From positions 744,001-808,000 of the forward strand of contig NZ_JBHTJP010000032.1 in the NCBI RefSeq assembly GCF_042676025.1: 64,000 nt of DNA, read 5' to 3'. The notes under the pieces were generated by a model. It made no database searches. It was given only the letters and a program-made list of their open reading frames with translations, and had not been told where the DNA came from. The first letter of the stretch is position 1; the number at the start of each line of letters is the position of its first letter. Shown piece after piece: positions 49,421 through 58,682 of the stretch. This DNA comes from Salinimicrobium gaetbulicola. Lineage in GTDB: Bacteria > Bacteroidota > Bacteroidia > Flavobacteriales > Flavobacteriaceae. The position numbers and the translations under genes are program-made.

Positions 49421-52400
49421 TTATTCCAGGGTAAATAATTTCACCTCTTTAAAAGGGGAATATTCTACCTTTTCCATTCTATTTCTGTAATCCGGCCAAT
49501 CTTCCTCAAAGAAAGTATTGGTCTCCTTAATGGCGTTTTGCAATTCTGTTTCGGCCTGGGAGATCAATTGTTTTTCGGTGCCGGTGATGCCCTGCGGCCT
49601 GGTTGATATATAATTACTTGCCAAAACCAATCTGTTTACCACATTCATTTCCCTGCTGCGCACAATTCCTTGGCGTTCATCTACCTTCCCGAGATAAAGT
49701 TCTAATGTCTGGTCAATCTTTTTGATCACCTGTTTAGAAGCTTCGATCGCATCTTTATATGTTTCCTTATCCGCTTTTTTCAAACGGGAACTAAGCTCCT
49801 CGGCTGTATTTTTACTTTGCACCAGTTGTTTTACAGCATCGGCTGCCAGCTGCATTTTATCCTCCAGTTCCTTTTCTGCAGCATAAGTTTCATTAATAGC
49901 CGCTTCGGAAACGGAAAGACGAGGATCATTTTCAACTTTGATCTCCCCTTTAGAAGTCAGATCTTTATAGGTCATCTCAATTTTATAGGTACCCGGCTTC
50001 ACATTTACACCACCCGGCTCATTCTTCCGCTCCTTTATTTCACGGGAAGGGCTGTCAACTCCCTTTTCCCTGAGATACCAGCGAACAGTAAAAATTCCGG
50101 AAGAATCAGGTGCCTTGGTCTTTAAGGTTCTAATCTGGCGTTCGCCGTCAAAGATCTTTACGATCACCGAGTCAACTTTGTTTTCCGCTTCTTTCTTCTC
50201 TTCGGAAACAGTGTCTTTCTTAACCTCAACATCTTTTCCGGCTTTCATTTCCGGCTTAAAAAAGTATTTTATGTGAGCTCCTCTTGCCCGATTTTCTCCA
50301 CTGTAGGTAGCATCTGCTCCAAACCTGGACCCGGATGGTTGTTGAAAAGAAGCTAAATAAGCCGTTTTTGAGGGGATCAACTGAAGCACTTTTTTTCCTT
50401 CAGTTGTCAGATCTTGCTGAATTTCCTGGTTTCCGGCCAGTTCTCGCAAGGGGTTGATATCATCAAGTATCCAGAAAGATCTTCCGAAGGTGCCAATGAC
50501 AAGGTCATCTTCTCTCGGGTGGATCACAAGATCTTTTACAGGAACAGTAGGAAAACCGTTGGTGTATTTTTCCCAATTACTTCCATTGTCCAGGGAAATA
50601 TACAGACCGTCATCTGTTCCCAGGAACAGCAAATTAGGGTTCCGGGTGTCCTGGACTATGGCAAGGGTATAGCTTAAAACGTCATTTTCGTCCACTATTC
50701 TTTCCCAGGACTTTCCGTAGTTTTTGGTTCTGTATACATACGGCGTGTAATCAAACCTCCTGTAATTATTTGCCACCAGTAAGGCTTCTCCTTGATTTTT
50801 TGAAGATGCCTTGATCTGAGCTATCCAGCTTCCTTCCGGAAGGCCTTTCAGGTTCTTTGAAACATCGGTCCAGTTTTCACCTCCGTTACGGGTATAGAAT
50901 ACCTTGCCATCATCAGATCCTGTCCACAGTATGCCTTTTTCCGCAGGGCTTGGCTCGATAACCAAAATGGTAGTGTGATTCTCTGCTCCCGTCGCGTCAA
51001 TAGTAAGACCTCCACTATCCATTTGCTTCTGTTTGGCAGGATCATTAGTGGTAAGGTCAGGAGAAATGACTTCCCAGGTCAGGCCTTCGTCGGTCGATTT
51101 ATGAACGTACTGACTTCCGAAGTAAATGGTGTTATTATCAAACGGATCGATATTAATTGCGGAGTTCCAGTTAAACCTCAACTGCACATCAGGATTTGGA
51201 TGCGTGGGTCTAACCGAATAATTATTCCCGGTAACCCAGTCATACCTGCTAACATATCCCTGCTGACTCATGGTCCAGCCGGACTGATTATTATCCGGAT
51301 CGGGCACAACATCAAATCCATCCCCGAAAGAGATCTCCTGCCAGTAAGAATTGCGGATTCCCTGTGCTTTGAGCACATAGGCGGGACCTCTCCAGCTTCC
51401 GTTATCCTGCATTCCTCCATACACATTATAAGGGTATTCATTATCCACCGCCACGTGGTAGAACTGGCCAACCGGAAGATTTTCCACGAAGCGCCATGTT
51501 TTCCCTCCATCGCGGGTGATATTCAAACCACCGTCATTCCCATCCATCATAAAATCAGGATTATTGGGATGAATGTACCAGGCATGATGATCTGGGTGCA
51601 CTCCATTATCTACTCCATAAGCAGGCATTAGTTGTTGAAAGCTCTTACCCCCATCTTCAGAAACATTCACATAGGTAAACAGGCTATAGATCCTGTTCTC
51701 ATTGTCGGGTGCCACATAGATCTCGGCATAATAGAAAGGTCTGCCACCAATCTCATTGGTATTGTCATTGATCATCACCCAGTTTTCACCGCCATCATCA
51801 GAACGATACAAAGCATTTTTATCAGACTCTACATAGGCATACACTCTATTAGGGTCACTCGGAGCTATTGCAAGTCCCATTCTTCCAAGATCTCCTTCCG
51901 GAAGTCCGTTTTTGGAAGTGATCTCTTTCCAGTTCTCGCCTCCGTCATACGTGATATACATTCCGGAACCCGGGCCTCCGGAATGAAAGAACCAGGGATC
52001 TCTTTTGTGCTCCCACATGGCCGCTATAAGTTTGTTCGGGTTGGTTGGATCCATAACCAATTCTGCTGCACCACTACGATCATTTGTAAAAAGAATCTTT
52101 TCCCAGCTTTTCCCGCCATCTGTGGTTTTATAAACTCCCCGTTCTGAATGTTCGCCCCATGGAGAACCGATCGCAGCGGCATAAACTGTGTTGGGATCTG
52201 TAGGATCAATGATCACCCGGTAAATATGACGCGTATTTTCAAGGCCCATACTCTTCCAGGTTCTTCCGCCATCAAGGGATTTATAGATCCCATATCCGCC
52301 GTTCAGACTATTACGGGGATTTCCTTCCCCTGTTCCAACCCATACTACGGAAGGATTGGATTGCTGAATAGCAACCGAACCGATCGAAGCTGTAGGCTGA

Positions 52401-52642
52401 TCTTCAAAAATAGGTTCCCAGGTCACGCCTCCCGAAGTAGATTTCCACAACCCACCTGAAGCTGAACCTGCATAGATAATATCAGGGTTAGCGGTAACCG
52501 CATCTATTGCGGTGATCCGGCCACTCATTCCGGCAGGCCCGATATTTCGGGGTTCCATATTCTTCACAAGTGACAGATCCAGTTTTTGACCGGATACTAA
52601 AAATGGTATGGCAAAAAATACCATTAACAAGATACGTTTCAT
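49421..52642 (-). CDS. Secreted BNR/Asp-box beta-propeller protein (VPS10/sortilin-like)
   Basis: A 1073-residue exported protein of the sialidase-like BNR/Asp-box, VPS10-type superfamily. A signal peptide (MKRILLMVFFAIPFLVSG) precedes MEPRNIGPAGMSGRITAIDA. About ten Asp-box motifs S/T-x-D/N-x-G-x-x-W are visible, for example STSGGVTWEP, SLDGGRTWKS, TTDGGKSWEK, TYDGGENWKE, SDDGGENWVM, TRDGGKTWRF and SLDNGSNWEK. They indicate two beta-propellers. The last ~280 residues are different (GTYKIEMTYKDL, then a long charged helical region). Such proteins are often called glycosyl hydrolases in annotation, but catalytic residues are not shown here. Surface or periplasmic localisation inferred. Confidence 0.88.
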   Translation of the reverse strand: MKRILLMVFFAIPFLVSGQKLDLSLVKNMEPRNIGPAGMSGRITAIDAVTANPDIIYAGSASGGLWKSTSGGVTWEPIFEDQPTASIGSVAIQQSNPSVVWVGTGEGNPRNSLNGGYGIYKSLDGGRTWKSMGLENTRHIYRVIIDPTDPNTVYAAAIGSPWGEHSERGVYKTTDGGKSWEKILFTNDRSGAAELVMDPTNPNKLIAAMWEHKRDPWFFHSGGPGSGMYITYDGGENWKEITSKNGLPEGDLGRMGLAIAPSDPNRVYAYVESDKNALYRSDDGGENWVMINDNTNEIGGRPFYYAEIYVAPDNENRIYSLFTYVNVSEDGGKSFQQLMPAYGVDNGVHPDHHAWYIHPNNPDFMMDGNDGGLNITRDGGKTWRFVENLPVGQFYHVAVDNEYPYNVYGGMQDNGSWRGPAYVLKAQGIRNSYWQEISFGDGFDVVPDPDNNQSGWTMSQQGYVSRYDWVTGNNYSVRPTHPNPDVQLRFNWNSAINIDPFDNNTIYFGSQYVHKSTDEGLTWEVISPDLTTNDPAKQKQMDSGGLTIDATGAENHTTILVIEPSPAEKGILWTGSDDGKVFYTRNGGENWTDVSKNLKGLPEGSWIAQIKASSKNQGEALLVANNYRRFDYTPYVYRTKNYGKSWERIVDENDVLSYTLAIVQDTRNPNLLFLGTDDGLYISLDNGSNWEKYTNGFPTVPVKDLVIHPREDDLVIGTFGRSFWILDDINPLRELAGNQEIQQDLTTEGKKVLQLIPSKTAYLASFQQPSGSRFGADATYSGENRARGAHIKYFFKPEMKAGKDVEVKKDTVSEEKKEAENKVDSVIVKIFDGERQIRTLKTKAPDSSGIFTVRWYLREKGVDSPSREIKERKNEPGGVNVKPGTYKIEMTYKDLTSKGEIKVENDPRLSVSEAAINETYAAEKELEDKMQLAADAVKQLVQSKNTAEELSSRLKKADKETYKDAIEASKQVIKKIDQTLELYLGKVDERQGIVRSREMNVVNRLVLASNYISTRPQGITGTEKQLISQAETELQNAIKETNTFFEEDWPDYRNRMEKVEYSPFKEVKLFTLE

Positions 52643-52863
52643 AGTTGGTGCTTAAGTTTTAAAAGGCGGAAGTTAAGAAATTTCACTGCTATCTCATCTA
52701 CAGGAGGAACTGCACTACAATTCAAAAAACAATCAGAAACAAGTTTCACTAACCTGTATTTAGAAGGTTATGAAACCAACTTTGATATTAAAGATGGTGG
52801 ATTTTTAATCAATGTAAAGATTCAATACTTCTCTATAAGTGGTTGGTTAAAAATCAGAAATTT
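52643..52863 (+). pseudogene. Possible decayed coding remnant in the BNR-phoU interval
   Basis: The plus strand is open in one frame from about 52643 to 52973, with protein-like content between 52688 and 52849 (AISSTGGTALQF, LYLEGYETNFDIKDGG, FLINVKIQYFSISG). There is no ATG, and no GTG or TTG at the right place, so if it is real it is a fragment that lost its start. It could also be chance. I do not recognise the family. Confidence 0.2.
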
Positions 52864-52893
52864 AAAAAAGGCTGCCAAATGGCAGCCTTTTTT
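52864..52893 (-). terminator. phoU-proximal terminator
   Basis: AAAAAAGGCTGCC-aaat-GGCAGCCTTTTTT hairpin; T-runs on both sides, so it can end the pst/phoU transcript on the minus strand and anything read from the other side. It lies 27 bp after the phoU stop. Confidence 0.85.
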
Positions 52894-52919
52894 AATTCTA
52901 TCACTGTTTTTCAAAGGTA

Positions 52920-53597
52920 TTATCCTCTATTTACTTTCTTCTTTTTCTGGTGTTTCAAAACCTCTGCCTCTCTGAAGAAAATTATTTCTTCGGCGATATT
53001 AGTGATAAGATCCCCTATCCTTTCCAGTTTCTTGATCACAGAAAATAACAATAAGAATTGATCGATAAGCTTCGGATCTTTTTGAACTTCTTCAGAAATG
53101 ATCGAGAAAGACTTCATATTAATCTCATTCAGGGTCTTGTCTTTTTTAAAGACCTTTCTGGCTATCTTGGTATCAACTTCAATATAGGCATCGGTAATAT
53201 CTTCCAGCATGGAAAGCGTAGCCTCGAACATTTCCTTTACCCTCATTCTCTCAAGAAGACGTTCCTCGATTGGGGTGTTTACCTCTATAATATATTTGGA
53301 AATACCAAAAGCATGATCCCCTATTCTTTCAAGGTCAAAATTTATTTTCCGAAGAGCCAGCACAAAACGAAGGTCACTGGCTACCGGATTATGCAAAGCT
53401 ATAAACCTCTCACAATCGCGATCGATCTTAAGATCCAGTGCGTTCACCCTGTTTTCTGTATGAAGCACTTCTTCGGCCAGGTCATTATCGTGGTTAAAGA
53501 AAGCCTCACGGGCATTTTCCAATTGTTTTTCACAAAGCCGAAGCATCTCCAGCCCTGTTTGATTTAATCCTTCTCTATGTTGGTCTAAACTTATCAT
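52920..53597 (-). CDS. phoU: Phosphate signalling complex protein PhoU
   Basis: PhoU, 225 residues, two repeats of a three-helix bundle that contact PstB and the PhoR-type sensor to signal phosphate sufficiency. Repeats show the E-x-x-x-D metal-binding-like patterns: ALDLKIDRDCERFIAL in the first repeat and KLERIGDLITNIAEEI in the second, the family's most conserved stretches. The C-terminus ends basic (KHQKKKKVNRG). It is the last gene of the phosphate operon, 11 bp after pstB. The histidine kinase and response regulator are not in this window. Confidence 0.95.
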   Translation of the reverse strand: MISLDQHREGLNQTGLEMLRLCEKQLENAREAFFNHDNDLAEEVLHTENRVNALDLKIDRDCERFIALHNPVASDLRFVLALRKINFDLERIGDHAFGISKYIIEVNTPIEERLLERMRVKEMFEATLSMLEDITDAYIEVDTKIARKVFKKDKTLNEINMKSFSIISEEVQKDPKLIDQFLLLFSVIKKLERIGDLITNIAEEIIFFREAEVLKHQKKKKVNRG

Positions 53598-53608
53598 AAC
53601 TTACAATT

Positions 53609-54409
53609 TTATCCGAATCTTCCGGTGATGTAATTTTCTGTTTGTTGTTTCTCCGGATTGGTAAATAATTTTTTCGATTTGTCGTATTCGATCAATTCCC
53701 CCAGATAGAAAAATGCTGTGTAATCACTTACCCTACCTGCCTGTTGCATGTTATGCGTTACGATTACGATGGTATATTTCTCTTTCAGCTCATAAATAAG
53801 CTCCTCGATCTTGGCTGTGGAAAGCGGATCAAGAGCCGAGGTTGGCTCATCCATCAATAATATGGAAGGTTCAACCGCCAGGGCTCTCGCAATACATAGT
53901 CTCTGTTGCTGTCCACCGGAAAGTGCCAGGGCAGACTTATTCAGATCATCCTTGACCTCATCCCACAATGCCACATCTTTTAGAGACTCGACGACTTTCT
54001 TCTCCAAAAATTTCTTATCCTTAATACCTTGTATTTTCAGTCCGTAAGCTACATTCTCATAAATAGATTTAGGAAAAGGATTTGGTTTTTGAAAAACCAT
54101 CCCCACCTGCTTTCGTAACTGCTCAACATTGACATTCTTTTTATAAATATCCTCTCCGTCAATCTTGATTTTTCCTTCCATCCGGAAACCGTCCACATAG
54201 TCGTTCATGCGATTAAATAACCTCAAAAAAGTGGATTTACCACAACCTGAAGGGCCAATGAAAGCAGTAACCTTATTTGCTCTGATCTTCATATCGATAC
54301 CTTTGATCGCCTTGAAATCATCATAATACACATTGACTCCTTTAGCCTGAAGCTTATGTTTCTTTTTGATAGATTTATCTATCACCTCTTCTTTTTTATT
54401 CTGGCTCAT
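53609..54409 (-). CDS. pstB: Phosphate ABC transporter ATP-binding protein PstB
   Basis: PstB, 266 residues, the ATPase of the high-affinity phosphate importer. Walker A GPSGCGKSTFLRLFN, ABC signature LSGGQQQRLCIARAL, Walker B with LLMDEPTSALDPLS, and H-loop IVIVTHNMQQAGR. The conserved YENVAYGL and NPFPKSIYE Q-loop region of PstB are visible. A basic N-terminal extension of about 20 residues is seen compared with E. coli PstB. Between pstA (10 bp gap) and phoU (11 bp gap) in one operon. Confidence 0.97.
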   Translation of the reverse strand: MSQNKKEEVIDKSIKKKHKLQAKGVNVYYDDFKAIKGIDMKIRANKVTAFIGPSGCGKSTFLRLFNRMNDYVDGFRMEGKIKIDGEDIYKKNVNVEQLRKQVGMVFQKPNPFPKSIYENVAYGLKIQGIKDKKFLEKKVVESLKDVALWDEVKDDLNKSALALSGGQQQRLCIARALAVEPSILLMDEPTSALDPLSTAKIEELIYELKEKYTIVIVTHNMQQAGRVSDYTAFFYLGELIEYDKSKKLFTNPEKQQTENYITGRFG

Positions 54410-54419
54410 GAAAGCTAAT

Positions 54420-55274
54420 TTATTTAAATTTTTTCTGCCACTTGTTTCTAAAATAAACCGCGACCCCGTTCATCAAGAAAGTGATTAACAGCAATATAAT
54501 AATACCAGCGGCGGCATTGACCTCAAATCCGTGTTGAGGGCGTGATATCCAGTTAAAGATCTGTATTGGTAAGACCGAAAACTCATCCATAGGTGAGGAA
54601 GGAGCAAACGGCACATATGCCAGGGCACCTATAACGATCAAAGGAGCGGTTTCTCCCACAGCTCTGGAAAGAGCCAGGATCACACCGGTAAGAATACCTC
54701 CAGATGAGGCGGGCAACAACTGCCGTGATACGGTTTGCCACTTAGAGGCTCCTAATGCATAAGAAGCATCGCGTATTGATTTAGGCACCGCTTTTAAAGC
54801 TTCCCGGGTGGAAACAATTACAATAGGCAGAATTAGTAAGGCCAAAGTAAAACTACCAGCCAGAACACTAGATCCCATCTGTATGATTCGAACAAAAATT
54901 TCCAGCCCCAGAAGTCCGTATATTATCGATGGAACCCCTGCAAGGTTAGATATATTAATCTCCAATAAGTTCGCCAGTTTACCTTTTTTCGCATATTCTT
55001 CCAAATAGATCGCGGCGGCTATTCCAACCGGCAGCGCAATGATCGTGGTAAGAACAAGGATCCACACACTTCCCATCAAAGCTGTCCAGATACCCGCTCT
55101 TTCAGCTTTCCGGGAGGGAAGATTGGTAATGAACTCCCAATCGATCCTTTGTATACCATCAATCAATATCGATCCGATAAAAATTGCTAAAAGAACAATT
55201 CCCAGGAGGGTACAGAAAATTCCCCAGATCTTAAAAGCCTTATCCTTATACCTGTTCTTTTTAATCCTATTCAT
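54420..55274 (-). CDS. pstA: Phosphate ABC transporter permease PstA
   Basis: PstA, 284 residues, one of the two membrane channel subunits. About six transmembrane helices are seen; the family's EAA-like coupling loop is ALKAVPKSIRDASYALGASKWQ, followed by TGVILALSRAVGETAPLIVIG. It overlaps pstC by 8 bp (55267-55274), so the two are translationally coupled and made in equal amounts. Confidence 0.95.
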   Translation of the reverse strand: MNRIKKNRYKDKAFKIWGIFCTLLGIVLLAIFIGSILIDGIQRIDWEFITNLPSRKAERAGIWTALMGSVWILVLTTIIALPVGIAAAIYLEEYAKKGKLANLLEINISNLAGVPSIIYGLLGLEIFVRIIQMGSSVLAGSFTLALLILPIVIVSTREALKAVPKSIRDASYALGASKWQTVSRQLLPASSGGILTGVILALSRAVGETAPLIVIGALAYVPFAPSSPMDEFSVLPIQIFNWISRPQHGFEVNAAAGIIILLLITFLMNGVAVYFRNKWQKKFK

Positions 55275-56145
55275 ACTTCTCCCTGAATTTTTTCCTTATT
55301 TGATAACTGATAGTATTTAAGAGGAACGTGAATATAAATAACGTGATCCCCGCAGCAAAAATGGTCCTGTATTCCAGGGAACCGTGCTGCACGTCACCAA
55401 GACTCACCTGCACAATATAGGCTGTGATGGTTTCTACCGGCACAGTAGGATCAAATGTTAGCCTGGGCTGTTGACCCGCCGCGATCGCAACGATCATGGT
55501 TTCCCCTATCGCCCTTGAAATAGCCAGGATCACAGAAACTATGATCCCCGATGATGCTGCAGGCACTAAGATCCTGAATGAATTCTGCAGCTTGGTAGAT
55601 CCCATTCCATATCCTGCTTCTCTTAATGAATTTGGCACCGCATGCAGCGCATCCTCACTCAAAGAAGAGATGAACGGAATGATCATTATTCCCATAACGA
55701 GTCCGGCCGATAAGGAGTTGAATCCCGAAAGTCCCGGAATAAAGGATTGTAAAAACGGAGTAACTACAGTAAGGGCAAAGAAACCATAAACTACAGTTGG
55801 TACTGCTGCCAATAATTCTAATGCCGGTTTTATAGTTCTTCTGAAACTTTTGGGGGCATATTCACTAATGTAAATACTAATTGAAAGCCCCACAGGCACT
55901 GCAAAAGCGATCGCTATAAAGGAAGTCAATAGCGTACCTGACAATAAAGGCAATATCCCAAAGTGCTTATCGCTGAATAAAGGAGTCCATTCTGGATCTG
56001 TAAGAAAATCTATTATTGAAACCTCACTAAAAAAATTAAAGGCCTCTAATGACAAAACCAGAATAATTCCTACTGTAACAGCAATTGTGACCAGAGCACT
56101 GGACAACAAGGTCTTTTCAATTACCGTTTCTTTTAATTTTCGCAT
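55267..56145 (-). CDS. pstC: Phosphate ABC transporter permease PstC
   Basis: PstC, 292 residues, the second channel subunit. Six or so transmembrane segments; family motifs GVVY-type loop as PTVVYGFFALTVVTPF, ALHAVPNSLREAGYGMG as coupling loop, and ISRAIGETMIVAIAAG. It ends overlapping pstA and begins 79 bp after pstS; that gap holds a hairpin at 56166-56199 which may lower pstC expression relative to pstS. Confidence 0.95.
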   Translation of the reverse strand: MRKLKETVIEKTLLSSALVTIAVTVGIILVLSLEAFNFFSEVSIIDFLTDPEWTPLFSDKHFGILPLLSGTLLTSFIAIAFAVPVGLSISIYISEYAPKSFRRTIKPALELLAAVPTVVYGFFALTVVTPFLQSFIPGLSGFNSLSAGLVMGIMIIPFISSLSEDALHAVPNSLREAGYGMGSTKLQNSFRILVPAASSGIIVSVILAISRAIGETMIVAIAAGQQPRLTFDPTVPVETITAYIVQVSLGDVQHGSLEYRTIFAAGITLFIFTFLLNTISYQIRKKFREKYE

Positions 56146-56165
56146 AGGTAAGAATCCATTATACA

Positions 56166-56199
56166 GGAAACCCGGGACCTTTACAGATACCGGTTTCCC
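56166..56199 (-). terminator. Hairpin between pstS and pstC (attenuator candidate)
   Basis: Minus-strand stem GGAAACCGG / CCCGGGTTTCC with one bulged base and a 13-nt loop, no long T-run. In other bacteria a stem-loop here trims expression of the downstream transporter genes relative to the abundant binding protein; the same is plausible here. Confidence 0.45.
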
Positions 56200-56224
56200 A
56201 TATGGTGTATATTACTATTGGTAA

Positions 56225-57166
56225 TTATTTCTTAGGCTGATGTTTCTCTACAAAAGCAGCAAAATTTTCTTTCTGCTCCTTGTATTCAGCATCTGTCAAC
56301 GGCACATAACCTACATCCTTTAATAACGATGGCGCCTCGTCAAGATAAAAATTAATGAAATCCACCACTTTTGGGTTATTCTTTACAGATGAACTGTTCA
56401 CATAGACAAACAATGGTCTTGAAAGTGGAGCGTAGCTACCGTCACTCACCGTTTGGGTAGATGGCTCAACACATCCTTCTCCTCCATCTACTGCCACCAT
56501 TCTTAGCTTATCACTGTTTTCTTCAAAATAAGCCAATCCGAAAAATCCAAGTCCGTATTTATCTCCTGAAACTCCCTGAACAAGTACGTTATCATCTTCA
56601 CTTGCCGTGTAATCTCCTCTACTGCTACCGCTTTCTCCCACAACAGCTTCCGTGAAGTAATCAAATGTACCAGAGGCTACTCCAGGACCAAAAAGGTGAA
56701 TTTCTTCATCAGGCCATTCCGGGTTGATCTGGTTCCATCTGGTGATATTTCCCTGGGCACCAGGCTCCCATAATTTCTTCAGTTGCTCAACGGTGATACA
56801 ATCTACCCAGTCATTTTCAGGGTTAACTACTACTGCAAGCCCGTCATAAGCAACTTCAAGTTCTAAATAGTCAATATCGTTCTGCTCTGCAATTGCCTTT
56901 TCATTCTCTTTGATAGGTCTGGAAGCATTCGAAATATCAGTCTCTCCCCTTCCAAATTTCTTAAAACCACCACCGGTTCCTGAAACTCCTATCGTAACAT
57001 CTACTTCGGGATCTACAGCTCTGAATTCTTCAGCAATAGCTTCAGTCACAGGATAAACTGTACTTGACCCGTCAATGTTTATTGAGGAAGTCCCTTTATC
57101 TTTTTTGTTATTTCCGCAGGAGGCCAAAGAAAGCGTTACGGCAGTAATTAGAATCAATTTTTTCAT
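56225..57166 (-). CDS. pstS: Phosphate-binding lipoprotein PstS
   Basis: PstS, 313 residues, captures phosphate in the periplasm and hands it to PstAC. Signal peptide with lipobox LSLASC (Cys17) marks it as a lipoprotein rather than soluble as in E. coli. Binding residues in INIDGSSTVYPVTEAIAEEF, GVSGTGGGFKKFGRGETDIS and VAYDGLAVVVNP are the PstS signature (SGTGGG and DGSST). It begins 12 bp after the porin gene and shares its Pho-box promoter. Confidence 0.96.
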   Translation of the reverse strand: MKKLILITAVTLSLASCGNNKKDKGTSSINIDGSSTVYPVTEAIAEEFRAVDPEVDVTIGVSGTGGGFKKFGRGETDISNASRPIKENEKAIAEQNDIDYLELEVAYDGLAVVVNPENDWVDCITVEQLKKLWEPGAQGNITRWNQINPEWPDEEIHLFGPGVASGTFDYFTEAVVGESGSSRGDYTASEDDNVLVQGVSGDKYGLGFFGLAYFEENSDKLRMVAVDGGEGCVEPSTQTVSDGSYAPLSRPLFVYVNSSSVKNNPKVVDFINFYLDEAPSLLKDVGYVPLTDAEYKEQKENFAAFVEKHQPKK

Positions 57167-57178
57167 AGTTGGTTTATT

Positions 57179-58378
57179 TTAGAATTGTAGTTCGAATTGC
57201 AATCTGTAAAGTAGACCATCATTAAAATTACGATTTAAATCGGTATAACTTAAATCTGTCTGCACTTTAAGCTTATGCTTAACAATATATTTAGATAATG
57301 CCAGGGTGTATTGATTTTCAACCACATTTGAGATCTGATCATCGAGATCAATACTGGTATATCGACCTACGATTTGATAATTATTTGGGAATAAATACCC
57401 AGCCTGTAAGTTAAGTGCATCTCCAATATTCACTTCATCTCCTGTAAGACTTCCGTCTGAATTTCTTGCAAAAGCATTATCAGCAGAACGGTGAGCATAT
57501 TCTCCCATCATAGATATACCTTTATATTTGAACATGGCATCCAGGAAGAAAGTAGAAACATCTGTTTTGAAGAAACCTTCGTCATTCTCCATATAAGAAC
57601 CGGCTGTAGAACGTGTTTTCACAGCATCATTGTTGAAGGAGTAACTGGCTCCTACAGCTAATTTTGGAGTCTCTTCACGAGCGAAATCTGCTCCCGAGTA
57701 ATCATCAAAATCTCCAAAAGGAAGCACTTCTAAACGACCTACATAATGGTGACCTCCCAGGTTCCCTGAAGTAATATTTCGGCCCTCTCCCTGACTGACT
57801 GAAACAGCTTCTCTAACAATAAAATCATTACCCAAGTCAAAGGAATGCCTTAGTTGCAACCCGGTTTCCCTGTCAATATTAAATCTACTGTTCAACAGAG
57901 ATCTGTCCACGGTTTCAAGACTTCCTGATGATATCACCCGTTCCCTGTTCCCGGGTAGCTTCGTCTGACCAACCCAAAGTTCAAAGTTCTCATAGAAGTT
58001 CCACATTACTACCGCATCTAAAATATAGCGCGGAGCATCACTGGTAAATTCTGAACCACCAGATATATCGCGGTTAGAAAGTCCTAATTCGATCTTATAT
58101 TTTAATTTAGGAGAATAAGCAAAACCTTTGAATTTTAGTCTTGCACGTCTAACCATCATGTTCGTTTCTGCATCGCTCCAATCTCCTGTTTCCGGAATAT
58201 CCCAATCAGAAGTAAATAAAGACTGCATTCTCACGGTGAAGTTCGCACTATAAGAACTATCCTTCGCAACAGTATTAAAGAGTCCTTTTCCGAACTTGCT
58301 TTCTGTGACATCCTGAGCCTGAGCAGTAAACGAGGTCATCAAGATCAATATTACTATTAAGCTTTTTTGAAATTTCAT
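57179..58378 (-). CDS. OprO/OprP-type phosphate-selective porin
   Basis: A 399-residue outer-membrane beta-barrel of the porin O/P family, which lets phosphate or polyphosphate pass in Pseudomonas. Signal peptide MKFQKSLIVILILMTSFTAQAQ; the mature chain alternates hydrophobic strands and turns typical of a barrel (RARLKFKGFAYSPKLKYKIELGL, VVMWNFYENFELWVGQTKLPG, LQLRHSFDLGNDFIVREA), and ends in an aromatic C-terminus LQFELQF as OM barrel proteins do. Being first in the pst operon, it is the likely outer-membrane entry of phosphate; selectivity is family inference. Confidence 0.88.
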   Translation of the reverse strand: MKFQKSLIVILILMTSFTAQAQDVTESKFGKGLFNTVAKDSSYSANFTVRMQSLFTSDWDIPETGDWSDAETNMMVRRARLKFKGFAYSPKLKYKIELGLSNRDISGGSEFTSDAPRYILDAVVMWNFYENFELWVGQTKLPGNRERVISSGSLETVDRSLLNSRFNIDRETGLQLRHSFDLGNDFIVREAVSVSQGEGRNITSGNLGGHHYVGRLEVLPFGDFDDYSGADFAREETPKLAVGASYSFNNDAVKTRSTAGSYMENDEGFFKTDVSTFFLDAMFKYKGISMMGEYAHRSADNAFARNSDGSLTGDEVNIGDALNLQAGYLFPNNYQIVGRYTSIDLDDQISNVVENQYTLALSKYIVKHKLKVQTDLSYTDLNRNFNDGLLYRLQFELQF

Positions 58379-58682
58379 AGTGTTCTTTGTTTTTGTCGAT
58401 GCAAATAACCTATTCTAATGTTAACTGAATGTTACCAACAAGTTATTTGTAAGTAAAAAGGCCACCTGGCCGGGATAACCTCTTGTTCATACACCTAAAT
58501 GACAACAAGTAAGAATATATGAAATCTTACTTAATGCACATTAAGCTCATCAAAACTATTGATTTACCCGGGCTTATATGTAAACAGAAAATTACCAAAT
58601 GTTTAATTTCAAAACTTAAAGTCATTTCTTTAAAGGATTAAAAAATCATACCTTCAAAATATAATTTAATAGCGCTCTTAGC
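58379..58682. other. Upstream region of the phosphate operon
   Basis: About 300 bp between the porin gene (-) and the DUF2459 gene (+). The Pho-box-like repeat and a weak -7 box lie at the porin end. The rest is A+T rich and holds a small dyad GTAAGA/TCTTAC near 58510, but no gene was recognised. Confidence 0.5.
58401..58434 (-). promoter_or_regulatory. Pho-box-like direct repeat and -7-like box of the porin-pst operon
   Basis: Minus strand contains TAACATT-cagt-TAACATT (58434-58417), two identical 7-mers at 11-bp spacing, the layout of PhoB/PhoP binding sites. The -7-like TATTTGC (58407-58401) follows 9 bp later, at the position expected when an activator replaces the -33 element. The porin ATG is about 22 bp further. 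The PhoB-type regulator is not in the window. Confidence 0.55.

Noticed and set aside
50975..52459. Three consecutive antisense ORFs of 218, 171 and 103 residues inside the BNR gene
   Set aside because: They lie in frames opposite a clearly conserved Asp-box protein with ten repeats; they arise from its base composition.
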